A program made the position numbers and the translations under genes. Positions 24,498 to 33,285 of a stretch of DNA of 39,076 nt are shown piece by piece (the first letter of the stretch is position 1; the number at the start of each line of letters is the position of its first letter). A model generated the notes under the pieces. It was not told the DNA's origin. It was given only the letters and a program-made list of their open reading frames with translations, and did no database searches. The DNA lies in the NCBI GenBank assembly GCA_023484085.1, contig JAMDAS010000024.1:1-39076 (forward strand), given 5' to 3'. Source of the stretch: Candidatus Omnitrophota bacterium. Its GTDB lineage: Bacteria; Ratteibacteria; UBA8468; B48-G9; DTJG01.

Positions 24498-25271
24498 ATG
24501 GATATTAAAGGAACCACAAAAATTACAGGAGTTTTTGGAAACCCTGTTGAGCATTCCCTTTCCCCTGTTTTTCAGAATGCGGCTTTTCAGGCAACAGGTC
24601 TTGATTACGTATATATCCCGTTTCTTGTCCTGCAGGAGAATTTAAAAAAGGCCGTTGACGGAATACGGGCATTGAATATAAAAGGTGTAAATATAACAAT
24701 TCCGCATAAATCAAACGTCGTGAAACTCCTTGACGACATTGATGATGACGTAAAAATTCTTGGTGTTGCAAATACAATTCTGAATGAGAATGGAATTCTA
24801 AAGGGATTTAATACTGACGGGAAAGGATTTATCCGTTCCATTCAGGAAGATGGAGGATTTACCCCGAAAGATAAAAAGGTTTTGATTCTTGGTGCAGGTG
24901 GAACTTCCTATGCAATAGCCGGACGGCTTATAAAAGAAGGGATTTCAAGTCTTATTATTTGTAACAGAACAAAGGAAAAGGCAATTTTATTAAAAAATCA
25001 TCTGGAAAAAAAATTTACGTTTTTTCCTGTGAAAATAATTAATTTTGAAGAAAGAAAAAACAAAGATTTGTTAAACGGTGTAGATTTACTTGTTAATACC
25101 ACTTCCTGTGGAATGAAAGAGGGAGATGAACTTTTAATATCTGAAGAAGTCCTGCATAAAAATTTATTTGTTTATGACGTTGTATATAACAGAAAAACAG
25201 AACTTATAAAAATGGCACAGGATAAAGGATTAAGACACTTGAATGGGCTATCAATGCTTACAGCAACATAA
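24498..25271 (+). CDS. aroE: Shikimate 5-dehydrogenase, C-terminally truncated by a stop codon
   Basis: 257 aa to the TAA. It would reduce 3-dehydroshikimate with NADPH. Seen: GNPVEHSLSPVFQNAAF at the substrate site, catalytic Lys71 in NITIPHKSNV and Asp107 in FNTDGKGF, the Rossmann loop VLILGAGGTSYAIAG, NRT after the second strand, and VNTTSCGM. The end reads NGLSMLTAT and stops, whereas the family continues ML(V/I)YQGA with a C-terminal helix. That missing part is present in the same frame directly after the TAA. The truncated chain lacks the conserved Gln of YQGA that contacts shikimate. No Shine-Dalgarno is visible before the ATG. It may be a pseudogene, a read-through gene or a sequencing artefact. 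Confidence 0.85.
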   Translation: MDIKGTTKITGVFGNPVEHSLSPVFQNAAFQATGLDYVYIPFLVLQENLKKAVDGIRALNIKGVNITIPHKSNVVKLLDDIDDDVKILGVANTILNENGILKGFNTDGKGFIRSIQEDGGFTPKDKKVLILGAGGTSYAIAGRLIKEGISSLIICNRTKEKAILLKNHLEKKFTFFPVKIINFEERKNKDLLNGVDLLVNTTSCGMKEGDELLISEEVLHKNLFVYDVVYNRKTELIKMAQDKGLRHLNGLSMLTAT

Positions 25272-25391
25272 ATCTATCAGGGGGCAATATCATTTGAAAT
25301 CTGGACAGGAATAAAAGCACCTGTAGAAGTAATGAAAAAATCTATACAAAAGGGGAGAATTAATGGCTACTGCATTAGAAAAATGGGTTAA
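25272..25391 (+). pseudogene. Displaced C-terminal coding remnant of aroE
   Basis: Directly after the aroE TAA the same frame reads IYQGAISFEIWTG followed by IKAPVEVMKKSIQKG and stops at 25389-25391, overlapping the start of pckG. This is the normal C-terminal helix of shikimate dehydrogenase. The join differs from the family by about four codons (ACA GCA ACA TAA) between ML and IYQG. Confidence 0.75.
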
Positions 25392-27132
25392 TGAGCAGGC
25401 AGAACTTACAAAACCGGATAAGATTTACTGGTGTGATGGTTCTGAAGAGGAAAAACATCGTTTAATTGAGACAGGAAAGAAAGAAGAAAAAATTAATGGT
25501 AACCCGGTTTTTTTTCAACTGAATCATAAATTATGGCCCAATGCCTACCTTCACAGAAGTCATCCCTCAGACGTTGCAAGAACAGAGCATCTTACCTATG
25601 TCTGTTATCCGGAAAAAGAAGATGCAGGTCCAAACAATAATTGGATGGGAGCTGAGGAGGCAAAAGCAAAGATTAGAAAATTATTTGATGGATGTATGAA
25701 AGGAAGGACAATGTATGTTCTTCCTTATTTAATGGGACATCCTGACTCTCCTTATGCAAAACCCTCAGTACAGGTGACAGATATTAGTTATGTTGCTGTA
25801 AGCATGGGGATAATGACAAGGATGGGCAAAAAAGCCCTGGAAAGAATAGGCAGCAGTGAAAATTTTGGAAAGGGTCTGCATTCCATAGGGGATTTAAACC
25901 CGGAAAAAAGATTTATCATGCACTTTCCCCGGGAGAATCTTGTCCAAAGCATTGGTTCCGGTTACGGGGGAAATGCTCTCCTTGGAAAAAAATGTTTTTC
26001 TTTAAGAATTGCCTCATATCTTGGTTTACAACAGGGATGGCTTGCAGAACACATGCTTATTATTGGTGTTGAAACACCCACAGGAAAGATTCACTATATC
26101 TTAGCGGCTTTCCCTTCAGCATGTGGGAAAACAAATCTTGCAATGCTTGAATCAACACTTCCAGGGTATAAAGTATGGACTCTTGGAGATGACATAGCAT
26201 GGATTAACATAGGACCTGATGGACGGCTTTATGCTATTAATCCTGAAGCAGGATTTTTTGGCGTGGCACCCGGAACCTCTATAAAAACAAATCCCAATAT
26301 GATGAAAACCTTAAAAGCAGGAACGTGTTATACTACATTATTTACAAATGTCGCTTTAAATTTGAAGACAAACGAACCATGGTGGGAAGGTATTAATGAA
26401 GATACCCCTGAAAATATGCTTGACTGGCAGGGAAAAGAATTTATTCCTGCACAGGGAAAGACTGCGGCACATCCAAATTCCCGATTTACAGTATCTATTA
26501 AACAATGTCCCACTATTTCATCAGAATTTGATAATCCTGCAGGTGTTCCAATTTCTGCGATTATTTTTGGAGGAAAAAGAACACAGATGATACCGCTTGT
26601 ATCTGAAAGTTTTGATTGGATAAATGGCGTTTTTTCAGGCGCAAGAATGGGTTCTGAGACAACTGCTGCTGCTACTAACAAAGTAGGAGTTTTAAGAAGA
26701 GACCCTATGGCAATGCTTCCCTTCTGCGGATATAATATGGCTGATTATTTCAGACACTGGATTGAGTTTGGCAAAAAATTTAATAATCCACCAAAAATTT
26801 TTTCTGTTAACTGGTTCAGGAAAGATGATAATGAATTTTTATGGCCTGGTTTTGGAGAAAACATAAGGGTTTTAAAGTGGATTATTGACAGGATTGAGGA
26901 AAAAGTGGGAGCAAAAGAAACACCCGTTGGGTTTATCCCTGATATAAATGACATAGAAACAAGCGGATTGGATATACCAGAAGAAAATCTGAAAAAATTG
27001 TTTGAAATAAAAAAAGATGAGTGGACAGAGGAAATAAATGATATTGAAAAATTCTTTTCACGATTTGGCAAAAGAATGCCCCAGGAAATATGGAAAGAAT
27101 TTGAAAAATTTAAAAATCACTTACAATCTTAA
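25363..27132 (+). CDS. pckG: Phosphoenolpyruvate carboxykinase (GTP)
   Basis: This 589-aa enzyme interconverts oxaloacetate plus GTP with PEP, CO2 and GDP. Seen: the kinase-1a P-loop with the active-site Cys, AAFPSACGKTNLAML (from about residue 247), the kinase-2 motif GDDIAWI, substrate-binding NWMGAEEAKAKI and FGGKRTQMIPLVSESFDW, and NWFRKDDNEFLWPGFGENIRV. These are hallmarks of the GTP-dependent class, and the length is right for it. The ATG has AGGGGAG upstream and lies inside the aroE remnant. Supplying PEP fits its position behind aroA-aroC-aroE, since PEP is consumed twice in chorismate synthesis, though a gluconeogenic role is equally possible. Confidence 0.97.
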   Translation: MATALEKWVNEQAELTKPDKIYWCDGSEEEKHRLIETGKKEEKINGNPVFFQLNHKLWPNAYLHRSHPSDVARTEHLTYVCYPEKEDAGPNNNWMGAEEAKAKIRKLFDGCMKGRTMYVLPYLMGHPDSPYAKPSVQVTDISYVAVSMGIMTRMGKKALERIGSSENFGKGLHSIGDLNPEKRFIMHFPRENLVQSIGSGYGGNALLGKKCFSLRIASYLGLQQGWLAEHMLIIGVETPTGKIHYILAAFPSACGKTNLAMLESTLPGYKVWTLGDDIAWINIGPDGRLYAINPEAGFFGVAPGTSIKTNPNMMKTLKAGTCYTTLFTNVALNLKTNEPWWEGINEDTPENMLDWQGKEFIPAQGKTAAHPNSRFTVSIKQCPTISSEFDNPAGVPISAIIFGGKRTQMIPLVSESFDWINGVFSGARMGSETTAAATNKVGVLRRDPMAMLPFCGYNMADYFRHWIEFGKKFNNPPKIFSVNWFRKDDNEFLWPGFGENIRVLKWIIDRIEEKVGAKETPVGFIPDINDIETSGLDIPEENLKKLFEIKKDEWTEEINDIEKFFSRFGKRMPQEIWKEFEKFKNHLQS

Positions 27133-27167
27133 GGTAAGAAATAAATTTGAGTTTCTAATTTCAATTT

Positions 27168-27665
27168 TTACCAGTTTTCCCAGTGAAGAACTTCTGACAA
27201 ACTCCTTTTTTTAGGACTGGGGGTTTCTTCCGTGTATCCCAGAGGAATCAAGGATATAAGCTTATACCCTTCAGGGACGTTCAGGAGTTTTCTTATGCTT
27301 TCCGTATACTCTTTTTTATCTCCTGCAACCCAGCAGCTTCCCACTCCTAATGCCTTGGCTGCCAAAAGTATGTTTTCCGTTGCCGCTGAGCCGTCCTCAA
27401 GATAGTATTTTGTATCTTTGCAGAATACCGCAATACAACAGGGTGCATCAGCAATAAATTTTCCATGCTGGGTTATGTCTGCCACTTCCTTTCTTTTTTC
27501 AGGGGATGTAATGGCGACAAATTCCCATGGCTGGACGTTTACTGCCGTGGGAGCAAGTCTTGCACAGTCAATAATTTTTTCAATTGTTTCCTTTGATACA
27601 GGGTCTTTCTTAAATTTTCTTATACACCTTCTGGTTCTGAATACTTTGAGAACGTCATTTTCCAT
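27168..27665 (-). CDS. Nitroreductase-family FMN oxidoreductase
   Basis: About 165 aa from the ATG at 27665, which follows AGGAGG at a proper distance; an ATG at 27680 overlaps that Shine-Dalgarno and is less likely. Family features are FRTRRCIRKFKKDPV (FMN phosphate site), ARLAPTAVNVQPWEFV, a NILLAAKALGVGSCWVAG segment and the closing LIPLGYTEETPSPKKR. Such proteins reduce quinones, nitro-compounds or flavins with NAD(P)H as homodimers; the substrate cannot be told. It is the last gene of the minus-strand carbohydrate-type cluster, 24 bases after the Gfo/Idh/MocA gene, and convergent with pckG. Confidence 0.9.
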   Translation of the reverse strand: MENDVLKVFRTRRCIRKFKKDPVSKETIEKIIDCARLAPTAVNVQPWEFVAITSPEKRKEVADITQHGKFIADAPCCIAVFCKDTKYYLEDGSAATENILLAAKALGVGSCWVAGDKKEYTESIRKLLNVPEGYKLISLIPLGYTEETPSPKKRSLSEVLHWENW

Positions 27666-27689
27666 ATTTTTCCTCCTCATTAAAAAAAT

Positions 27690-28760
27690 TCAAGAAGCTA
27701 AATGTACAGGTTTTTTTGTTTCTGCGGATTTGTACAATGCTTCAATAATTTTTGCTACAGTTATTATTTCTTTGGGGCTGGTTATGGGTTCTTTGTCTTT
27801 TCTTATGCATTCAACAAAATGTTTTGCTTCTTCAAGATATGAATCAACGTTTGCCAAAACAGGAGAGATATCTGTAAGAACACCATCCATTTCTGAAAAA
27901 ATTTTTAAGGGTGGCGTATCAGAACTTGAATACTGTGCACCTGATTTTGTTCCAAACAGGGATATTTTCAAACCTGTTTCAGAATTTCCTGCCCAGCTTG
28001 CCTCAATAAAGAGAGAGCCTCCATTTTTAAATTGTACAAAACCAGAGGCAAGGTCTTCAACGTCAAATGTTTTTCCCATCCTGTCGCCTATTCTTGATTC
28101 TGAAGGCGGCCATCCTCCATCAGTTGCAGAATCCTTGAATTTGTTGAACGTTGTCCCCATGACAGTTTCCGGTTCCGGACAACCCATCAGATAAACAACA
28201 AGGTCTAAAATATGAACTCCAACGTCAAGCAATGGGCCTCCACCTGAAAGCTTTTTTGTCGTGAACCAGCCGCCAAGTCCCGGAATACCCCGTCTCCTGA
28301 GATAGCTTGCTTTTGCATAGTATATGTTACCGAATTCACCTTTTTCAACCATCTTTTTTATTACATAGGCATGGCTTGTAAATCTTTGCGGAAACGCACC
28401 CATAAATTTTTTACCTGTTTTTTTTGCTGTTTTGATTATTTCATCTGCTTCTTTTCCTGTTAAGGCAAGTGGTTTTTCACAGAGGACATGCTTGCCATTT
28501 TCCATAGACTGGACAGCCTGTTCCTTATGAAATACGTTAGGTGAGGCTATTACCACGATGTCTAATTGTTCCTTTATAACGTCTTCCCACCTTGTAAATT
28601 TTCCGGGGATTTTAAATTTGTCAGCAATCGCATCAAGCTTTTCCTTGTTTATGTCACATATACATGCTACTTCTGTTTCTTCTATCTTCTGAAAATTTGG
28701 AATGTGCGCAACCTGTGAAATTCCACCTGCACCTATTATCCCGACTTTTAATTTCTCCAT
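27690..28760 (-). CDS. Gfo/Idh/MocA family oxidoreductase 1
   Basis: This 356-aa NAD(P)-dependent sugar or cyclitol dehydrogenase-like protein has the Rossmann motif VGIIGAGGISQVAHIPNF (6-23), the conserved CEKPLALTG (about 93-101) with the family's catalytic-type Lys, and a C-terminal substrate domain with GGGPLLDVGVHILDLVVYLMG, whose Asp-His pair is typical of the active site. AGGAGA precedes the ATG. It lies in one run with a nitrilase and a second family member, implying stepwise oxidation or epimerisation of an unusual sugar. The substrate is not predictable. Confidence 0.92.
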   Translation of the reverse strand: MEKLKVGIIGAGGISQVAHIPNFQKIEETEVACICDINKEKLDAIADKFKIPGKFTRWEDVIKEQLDIVVIASPNVFHKEQAVQSMENGKHVLCEKPLALTGKEADEIIKTAKKTGKKFMGAFPQRFTSHAYVIKKMVEKGEFGNIYYAKASYLRRRGIPGLGGWFTTKKLSGGGPLLDVGVHILDLVVYLMGCPEPETVMGTTFNKFKDSATDGGWPPSESRIGDRMGKTFDVEDLASGFVQFKNGGSLFIEASWAGNSETGLKISLFGTKSGAQYSSSDTPPLKIFSEMDGVLTDISPVLANVDSYLEEAKHFVECIRKDKEPITSPKEIITVAKIIEALYKSAETKKPVHLAS

Positions 28761-28826
28761 TTTTTCTCCTTATCTTTCTCCTGGTAACATGATTTTTTCC
28801 GTTGTTTTTTATAACGGGTTTTTCAA

Positions 28827-29744
28827 CTACAGACCACCGTTATCTTTTCTTGTCTTCCTGCTTTGGTCAAAATAAGCAGGCAGGGTGGTAATTTTAAATT
28901 CCTTGATAAGTTCAGATACTTCCAATCCTTTCTTAAGACTTGTGATTACGCACGTGGCTTCATCTCTTAAATCTTCAAGTATTATATCCCCCTTATATTT
29001 GTTCAGCATGTTTTCTATTTTGGAGAGGTTATTATCCATATGGACAACCCTGCGGTTCAGATTTAAAACAGTTGTGGTGTATGGAAAAACATCACTGGTT
29101 CTTCCAACAGTCGCACCCGTACAATCAATAACCCTGTTATTATCAAACCATGTGCTTCCCATGATATTAAAACCATATCTTACTGCCCACATATCAAGTA
29201 ATCTACCACCGGGAAATGCAGAAGAAAAAAGGAGTAATTCTGTCCCCTGTCTAAAATAAATTTCCGCCAACTCAGAAAAGTTTATATCAAAACAGATAAC
29301 CCCTCCTATTCTTCCAAAATCGGATGAATATGAGATGGGTTTCTTCCCGGGTATTATATGACATTTTTTTATTTCATCAATCATGGGGGTAACCTTGTCA
29401 TAAATCCAGACGGGTTTACCATTTCTGTCAAGCAGAACAATGCTGTTATAGAAAGATTTCCCAGACTGCCGCAGTAATCCAAAAGCGATATAAGAGTGGA
29501 ATTTTTTTGCAAGTGATGAAAGTTCTTCACTGATAGGCCCATCAATGGATTGTGCCGATTTTTGTGTTTCAGCATAGGAACACGCACAGGGACAATTGGC
29601 AAACATTTCAGAAAGCAGGATAATATCCGGCTTATCAGCACCGAGCTTTTCAATTCTTTCCCTAACTTTTTTTAAAATTACAGAAGCCTCTTCTTTTATG
29701 CCTGATTTTACTGAATTGACTATTGAAAGCCTTATCTGTCTCAT
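28827..29744 (-). CDS. Carbon-nitrogen hydrolase (nitrilase superfamily)
   Basis: This 305-aa protein has the nitrilase triad in place: Glu46 in LLSEMF, Lys117 in IYDKVTP and Cys151 in GVICFDINF. It lacks extra domains. Members hydrolyse amides or nitriles; the absence of biotinidase, NadE or Lnt features leaves an amidase acting on a small N-acyl or carbamoyl compound as the best guess. The start is five bases after the stop of the upstream Gfo/Idh/MocA gene, without a clear Shine-Dalgarno, so translation may be coupled. Sitting between two sugar oxidoreductases, it could remove an amide from an amino-sugar derivative (inference). Confidence 0.88.
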   Translation of the reverse strand: MRQIRLSIVNSVKSGIKEEASVILKKVRERIEKLGADKPDIILLSEMFANCPCACSYAETQKSAQSIDGPISEELSSLAKKFHSYIAFGLLRQSGKSFYNSIVLLDRNGKPVWIYDKVTPMIDEIKKCHIIPGKKPISYSSDFGRIGGVICFDINFSELAEIYFRQGTELLLFSSAFPGGRLLDMWAVRYGFNIMGSTWFDNNRVIDCTGATVGRTSDVFPYTTTVLNLNRRVVHMDNNLSKIENMLNKYKGDIILEDLRDEATCVITSLKKGLEVSELIKEFKITTLPAYFDQSRKTRKDNGGL

Positions 29745-29749
29745 GTTTT

Positions 29750-30931
29750 TTATAAAGAAAGTATCTGGTATTCGTCAGGACCAAAACGAACAGGTAAGCC
29801 GAGCTTACAGGATTCTATTGCTTTTAAAACCATCATGGTTACTTTTGCTCCGGATAAAACATCACAGGGCGATGGAGCAAGCCCTCTTACGCACTGTGCA
29901 AACTGGTCAAGATGAGCATAATGTCCTTTCTCAGGAAATCCTATGAAGATTTCATTATTATGCTGTTTAGTCCGCTCCTGAATTGTTTGCCGGGCGGATT
30001 CATAAAAAGCCTCTATTCCCTTTTTATCTGTCCTGACGCGAGTGTCAGGGCTTGGATACGTTCTCCTAAATGGTTCTCCTTCTATTCCTGACACCCTTAC
30101 TTCCATTGAATGGTCAACGGCAATCATTGCCCCTTTATATGTAATTTCAATAAGTTCTTTTGGGTAATCCAGTGTCCCACATCCACTATGCGCCAGTGTT
30201 GCAAGCGAACCATCATTATATCCGATTAATATCGTAAAATCTGTCCGGGACGAGCCCATTACGTAAATATTTACAGGTTCCCTTACTCCCATAAATAAAT
30301 TCGCAAGGTCTATAAAATGTGCCATTTCGTTTAATATCATACCATCTTCAAATGACCATGGTTTCCATGTAAGAATATCATCATTTATCCGGATAAGAAC
30401 CTGGCAGTGATTTTCCTCTGGTATCTGCGGACGAAGCCATGAGTTCCGGTCAAGACGCCATGAAGGGATTTTCGGGTTTGCTTCATATTTTTGCAATACT
30501 GCCAGTGCATCTTTTACTGCTGGTGAGGACCTTCTGTTATGTCCTACACAAAATGGAATTCCGCTTTTACGAACCGCTTTCAGGATATCTCCTATCTCCC
30601 TGCTGTTAACTGCCATGGGTTTTTCAACATATACACCTTTTTTTTTCTCCGCGGCTTCAGAGATAAACTGTCCTCTAAGTGAATGTGTGGTTGCAAGGAC
30701 TACAAAATCTATTTCCGTGTCATTCAGAACATCTGAATAATTTGTTGTGGTATGTAAAACTCCATACTGTTTTGCTTTTTCACTTAACATCTGTGTATTA
30801 ATGTCACACAACCATTTTAATTTTAACCGGGGATTTTTTATAATATTGGGTATATGCTGGCCTGTTGCCATTGCTCCACATCCCACTACTCCAACCTGTA
30901 ATGGTTTTAAAGTATCTTTTTGTTCTGTCAT
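29750..30931 (-). CDS. Gfo/Idh/MocA family oxidoreductase 2
   Basis: About 393 aa from the ATG at 30931 with GGGAG upstream; a TTG at 30946 overlaps that Shine-Dalgarno and is rejected. Motifs: Rossmann VGVVGCGAMATGQHIPNI, VYVEKPMAVNSREIG with the conserved Lys-Pro, FCVGHNRRSSPAV, and a C-terminal half with MILNEMAHFIDLANLFMG in place of the usual substrate-site helix. It diverges clearly from the other Gfo/Idh/MocA protein in this cluster, so the two probably act on different intermediates. It is tightly packed with the enolase-superfamily and nitrilase genes. Confidence 0.92.
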   Translation of the reverse strand: MTEQKDTLKPLQVGVVGCGAMATGQHIPNIIKNPRLKLKWLCDINTQMLSEKAKQYGVLHTTTNYSDVLNDTEIDFVVLATTHSLRGQFISEAAEKKKGVYVEKPMAVNSREIGDILKAVRKSGIPFCVGHNRRSSPAVKDALAVLQKYEANPKIPSWRLDRNSWLRPQIPEENHCQVLIRINDDILTWKPWSFEDGMILNEMAHFIDLANLFMGVREPVNIYVMGSSRTDFTILIGYNDGSLATLAHSGCGTLDYPKELIEITYKGAMIAVDHSMEVRVSGIEGEPFRRTYPSPDTRVRTDKKGIEAFYESARQTIQERTKQHNNEIFIGFPEKGHYAHLDQFAQCVRGLAPSPCDVLSGAKVTMMVLKAIESCKLGLPVRFGPDEYQILSL

Positions 30932-30953
30932 TTTATTTTCTCCCAAGGTTATT

Positions 30954-32357
30954 TTATTTTTTCAAATCTACCTGTTCAGGTAATTTTCTCTTTATTTTAT
31001 CTATACAATATCCAAATCCAGGTCCTTTAAGCGTAGAAAGATTTATCCTGCCATGCCTTCTTTTATAAATACCAGGGTGAACTTTTTTTTCCGGTTTTGA
31101 GACATCAGGATAAAATTGCATACTATTTGTTTCTACACCCATAATAGTACCGGCATATGCTGCAAGAAGTACATGCGGAATCTGAGCAAGCATTGGATTG
31201 GATAAATCCTGTACCATTAAAGGCATTCCATAGGCTTTTGCCCAACAAAGACTTAGTATAGCACCAGTCTGGGTTTTACATGTTTTAAGTGCAACTCCAC
31301 TCCAGCCAAGACTCCTGCCCAATCTTATCATCTGCCAGTTATGAGCGCTTTCATCCATAAAAAGAGGTTTTCTTGCTGATACGCTATGAACGTCTATCTG
31401 ATTCTCCTCTAATTCATAAGGAAAAGGCTGTTCTACATACAGAAGCATACCATAAATTCCCGGCTCATTTTTCATTAACCTGTCTAAAATATCAGATACG
31501 TAAAACGGGTCGGTTACCGTGCAGTTAAAATCCGAACTCAGCCACAAGACGTCATTTTTTAAAGCTTTTTTTCCTGCACTTACCAATCTTTGATAATCCC
31601 ATATGGCATCATTTCCCCGTAATTTTACTTTTAAACATTTAAGTCCGTCTTTTTTTATCCAGTCTTCAAGAATAACAGGATACCCATCATCAGGTTCTTT
31701 TCCTGTGAGCTCTGATTTCTCAATAGGGTCTTTCCCCCCGATAAGGTGCCAGGCAAACAGATTTTCCTCTCTTTTATTCAGGAGAAAATCTGAAGGGTAT
31801 TTTTTTAAAAAAGAGATACCTGAGTCTTGTTCTGGTTCAAGGAAGTGAGATAAATCAAAATTCATGTATTTTTCATTATATGTTTCATAAGTAGGAATAT
31901 TATGTATAATTCCAAAAGCATCATGCAAGGCAATGTCAAAAGCAGAACAACATACCAACCCGGCTAAATATGGAACAGGCTGGGAATTTTTGCGACTGCG
32001 ACGATTAAATTCATCAAGAATTTTTGGTAATAGATTTTTTTGAAAGTTATAGCCTATATCAACAGGATGACCCCAAAAATTAAAATTCTTCCACTTTATG
32101 GCTATTTCAATACAAAGATTTTTTAATGCCGAGTGTCGTTCCTCGTAAGAGATATTACCCGGCCATACCCATTGGACACTTAGAGGTGTTTCACCCCACC
32201 CTTCTGCACTTTTTCCTTTCCTGTCCTCCACTTCCATGCAAACACGGGCACACGTGACAGAAGTAAGGGTTTCCGGCCCGAATTTAATTGGGACCCGTGT
32301 TTCCACAGGTAAAAAATAGATACGGATATTTTTGGGTTTTATATCTGTTGTTTTCAT
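30954..32357 (-). CDS. Enolase-superfamily (mandelate racemase/muconate cycloisomerase-like) enzyme
   Basis: This 467-aa protein is long for the family (usually 360-400), with an enlarged N-terminal capping part. In the barrel I see LKVKLRG (Lys243-Val-Lys245, the KxK base motif), metal-ligand candidates Asp276 (SSDFN), Glu309 (VEQPF) and Asp335/Glu336 (MDES), spaced as in the superfamily, and ALKTCKTQTGAIL with a Lys that could be the opposite-face base. Reaction type would be abstraction of a proton alpha to a carboxylate, as in sugar-acid dehydratases or racemases. With Gfo/Idh/MocA partners, a sugar-acid step is plausible. It begins about 110 bases after the CBM9-like gene. Confidence 0.82.
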   Translation of the reverse strand: MKTTDIKPKNIRIYFLPVETRVPIKFGPETLTSVTCARVCMEVEDRKGKSAEGWGETPLSVQWVWPGNISYEERHSALKNLCIEIAIKWKNFNFWGHPVDIGYNFQKNLLPKILDEFNRRSRKNSQPVPYLAGLVCCSAFDIALHDAFGIIHNIPTYETYNEKYMNFDLSHFLEPEQDSGISFLKKYPSDFLLNKREENLFAWHLIGGKDPIEKSELTGKEPDDGYPVILEDWIKKDGLKCLKVKLRGNDAIWDYQRLVSAGKKALKNDVLWLSSDFNCTVTDPFYVSDILDRLMKNEPGIYGMLLYVEQPFPYELEENQIDVHSVSARKPLFMDESAHNWQMIRLGRSLGWSGVALKTCKTQTGAILSLCWAKAYGMPLMVQDLSNPMLAQIPHVLLAAYAGTIMGVETNSMQFYPDVSKPEKKVHPGIYKRRHGRINLSTLKGPGFGYCIDKIKRKLPEQVDLKK

Positions 32358-32466
32358 GAATTTTTGTATATTTTAAACCTTTTTTTTTATATGTCAAAAT
32401 CTCGCGTTGTGCTCTCCCCCATTAGACACAAAACAGGTGATTGAGTTAAAAAAGGTGATAGACGTA

Positions 32467-33219
32467 TCAATCAAAAATCAGTGGATTGTAATCATCAAGC
32501 GAATGGAAACCAAACCGGGCAAATCTCCTAAGATGTGCTGAAGAAGAAAGTTCCACACCGTTCTCCAGATAATAGGAGTAATCATACCGGCAAAAAGCAC
32601 CATACCAAATATCCCACTTTTGAGGTGGGATTGTAATACCTTTCATTTTCATTGAAAGTGATGAAAATGGAATTGCTTCTTCAAGAGTCCATCCTTTATC
32701 AACGTCATGCCAATTATTCAACGTACCATTAATTTTTATTTTGACTTTTACGTGGGCATCAAACGTGGAATTACGCCAGTATCCATACCTTGGATAAAAA
32801 CCCGCGTAAACAGTACCCAAAGGGTTAATGTCTATCTCAAAATAATGAAGACTCTTAAGAGATGGCCTAAGAAAAACCTCAAAAACGTCATCATCAAATA
32901 CAGGCCCATTCTGTTTTTTCACATACCCGATAATATCCTGATCTTCCATATTGGCTTTGATATAAAGATATTGATTATCGTACAAAAGATAAACTTTTGT
33001 TTGTGTTGTCGCCGGAACATCGGGTTTGTCCGTTCTCCAGAATTTCGGTATAACACCTGCTCTGCTCCAATCCGATTTTCCTGGAAATCCATCTGTGTTC
33101 AACTTACCTTCAACTCTATGAACGTACCATCTTTGTGAATTATCCACGGCATGTGCTGAAACTACAAAATTAGCAAGACATATCCATACTCCCAACACCC
33201 CCAATGTTAATTTCTTCAT
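32467..33219 (-). CDS. Secreted CBM9/DOMON-like carbohydrate-binding protein
   Basis: About 250 aa from the ATG at 33219; a start at 33267 would put 16 residues before the signal peptide and is unlikely. MKKLTLGVLGVWICLANFVV plus SAHA forms a signal peptide. The mature part is a single beta-sandwich like CBM family 9: LNTDGFPGKSDWSRAGVIPKFW, then TKVYLLYDNQYLYIKANMED, DDDVFEVFLRP and FEIDINPLGTVYAGFYP, with closing DKGWTLEEAIPFSSL and WDIWYGAFCRYDY. No catalytic motif is seen, so it should bind a glycan outside the cytoplasm. It precedes the sugar-processing genes and follows the large secreted glycosidase. Confidence 0.8.
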   Translation of the reverse strand: MKKLTLGVLGVWICLANFVVSAHAVDNSQRWYVHRVEGKLNTDGFPGKSDWSRAGVIPKFWRTDKPDVPATTQTKVYLLYDNQYLYIKANMEDQDIIGYVKKQNGPVFDDDVFEVFLRPSLKSLHYFEIDINPLGTVYAGFYPRYGYWRNSTFDAHVKVKIKINGTLNNWHDVDKGWTLEEAIPFSSLSMKMKGITIPPQKWDIWYGAFCRYDYSYYLENGVELSSSAHLRRFARFGFHSLDDYNPLIFD

Positions 33220-33285
33220 TTTGCTTCCCCCCCTGCTTGGTTGGTAAATATTCGTAAATATTAACAAAATTCTTTTTTGTCATAC

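Noticed and set aside
27133-27167. Terminator between pckG and the nitroreductase gene
   Set aside because: The 35-base gap is AT-rich but forms no convincing stem.
27418-28194. 258-codon plus-strand frame
   Set aside because: It is antisense to the nitroreductase and Gfo/Idh/MocA genes, both of which have clear motifs and ribosome-binding sites.
32358-32466. Possible RNA or regulatory element between the CBM9-like and enolase-superfamily genes
   Set aside because: No convincing stem, promoter pair or repeat is seen in these ~110 bases.
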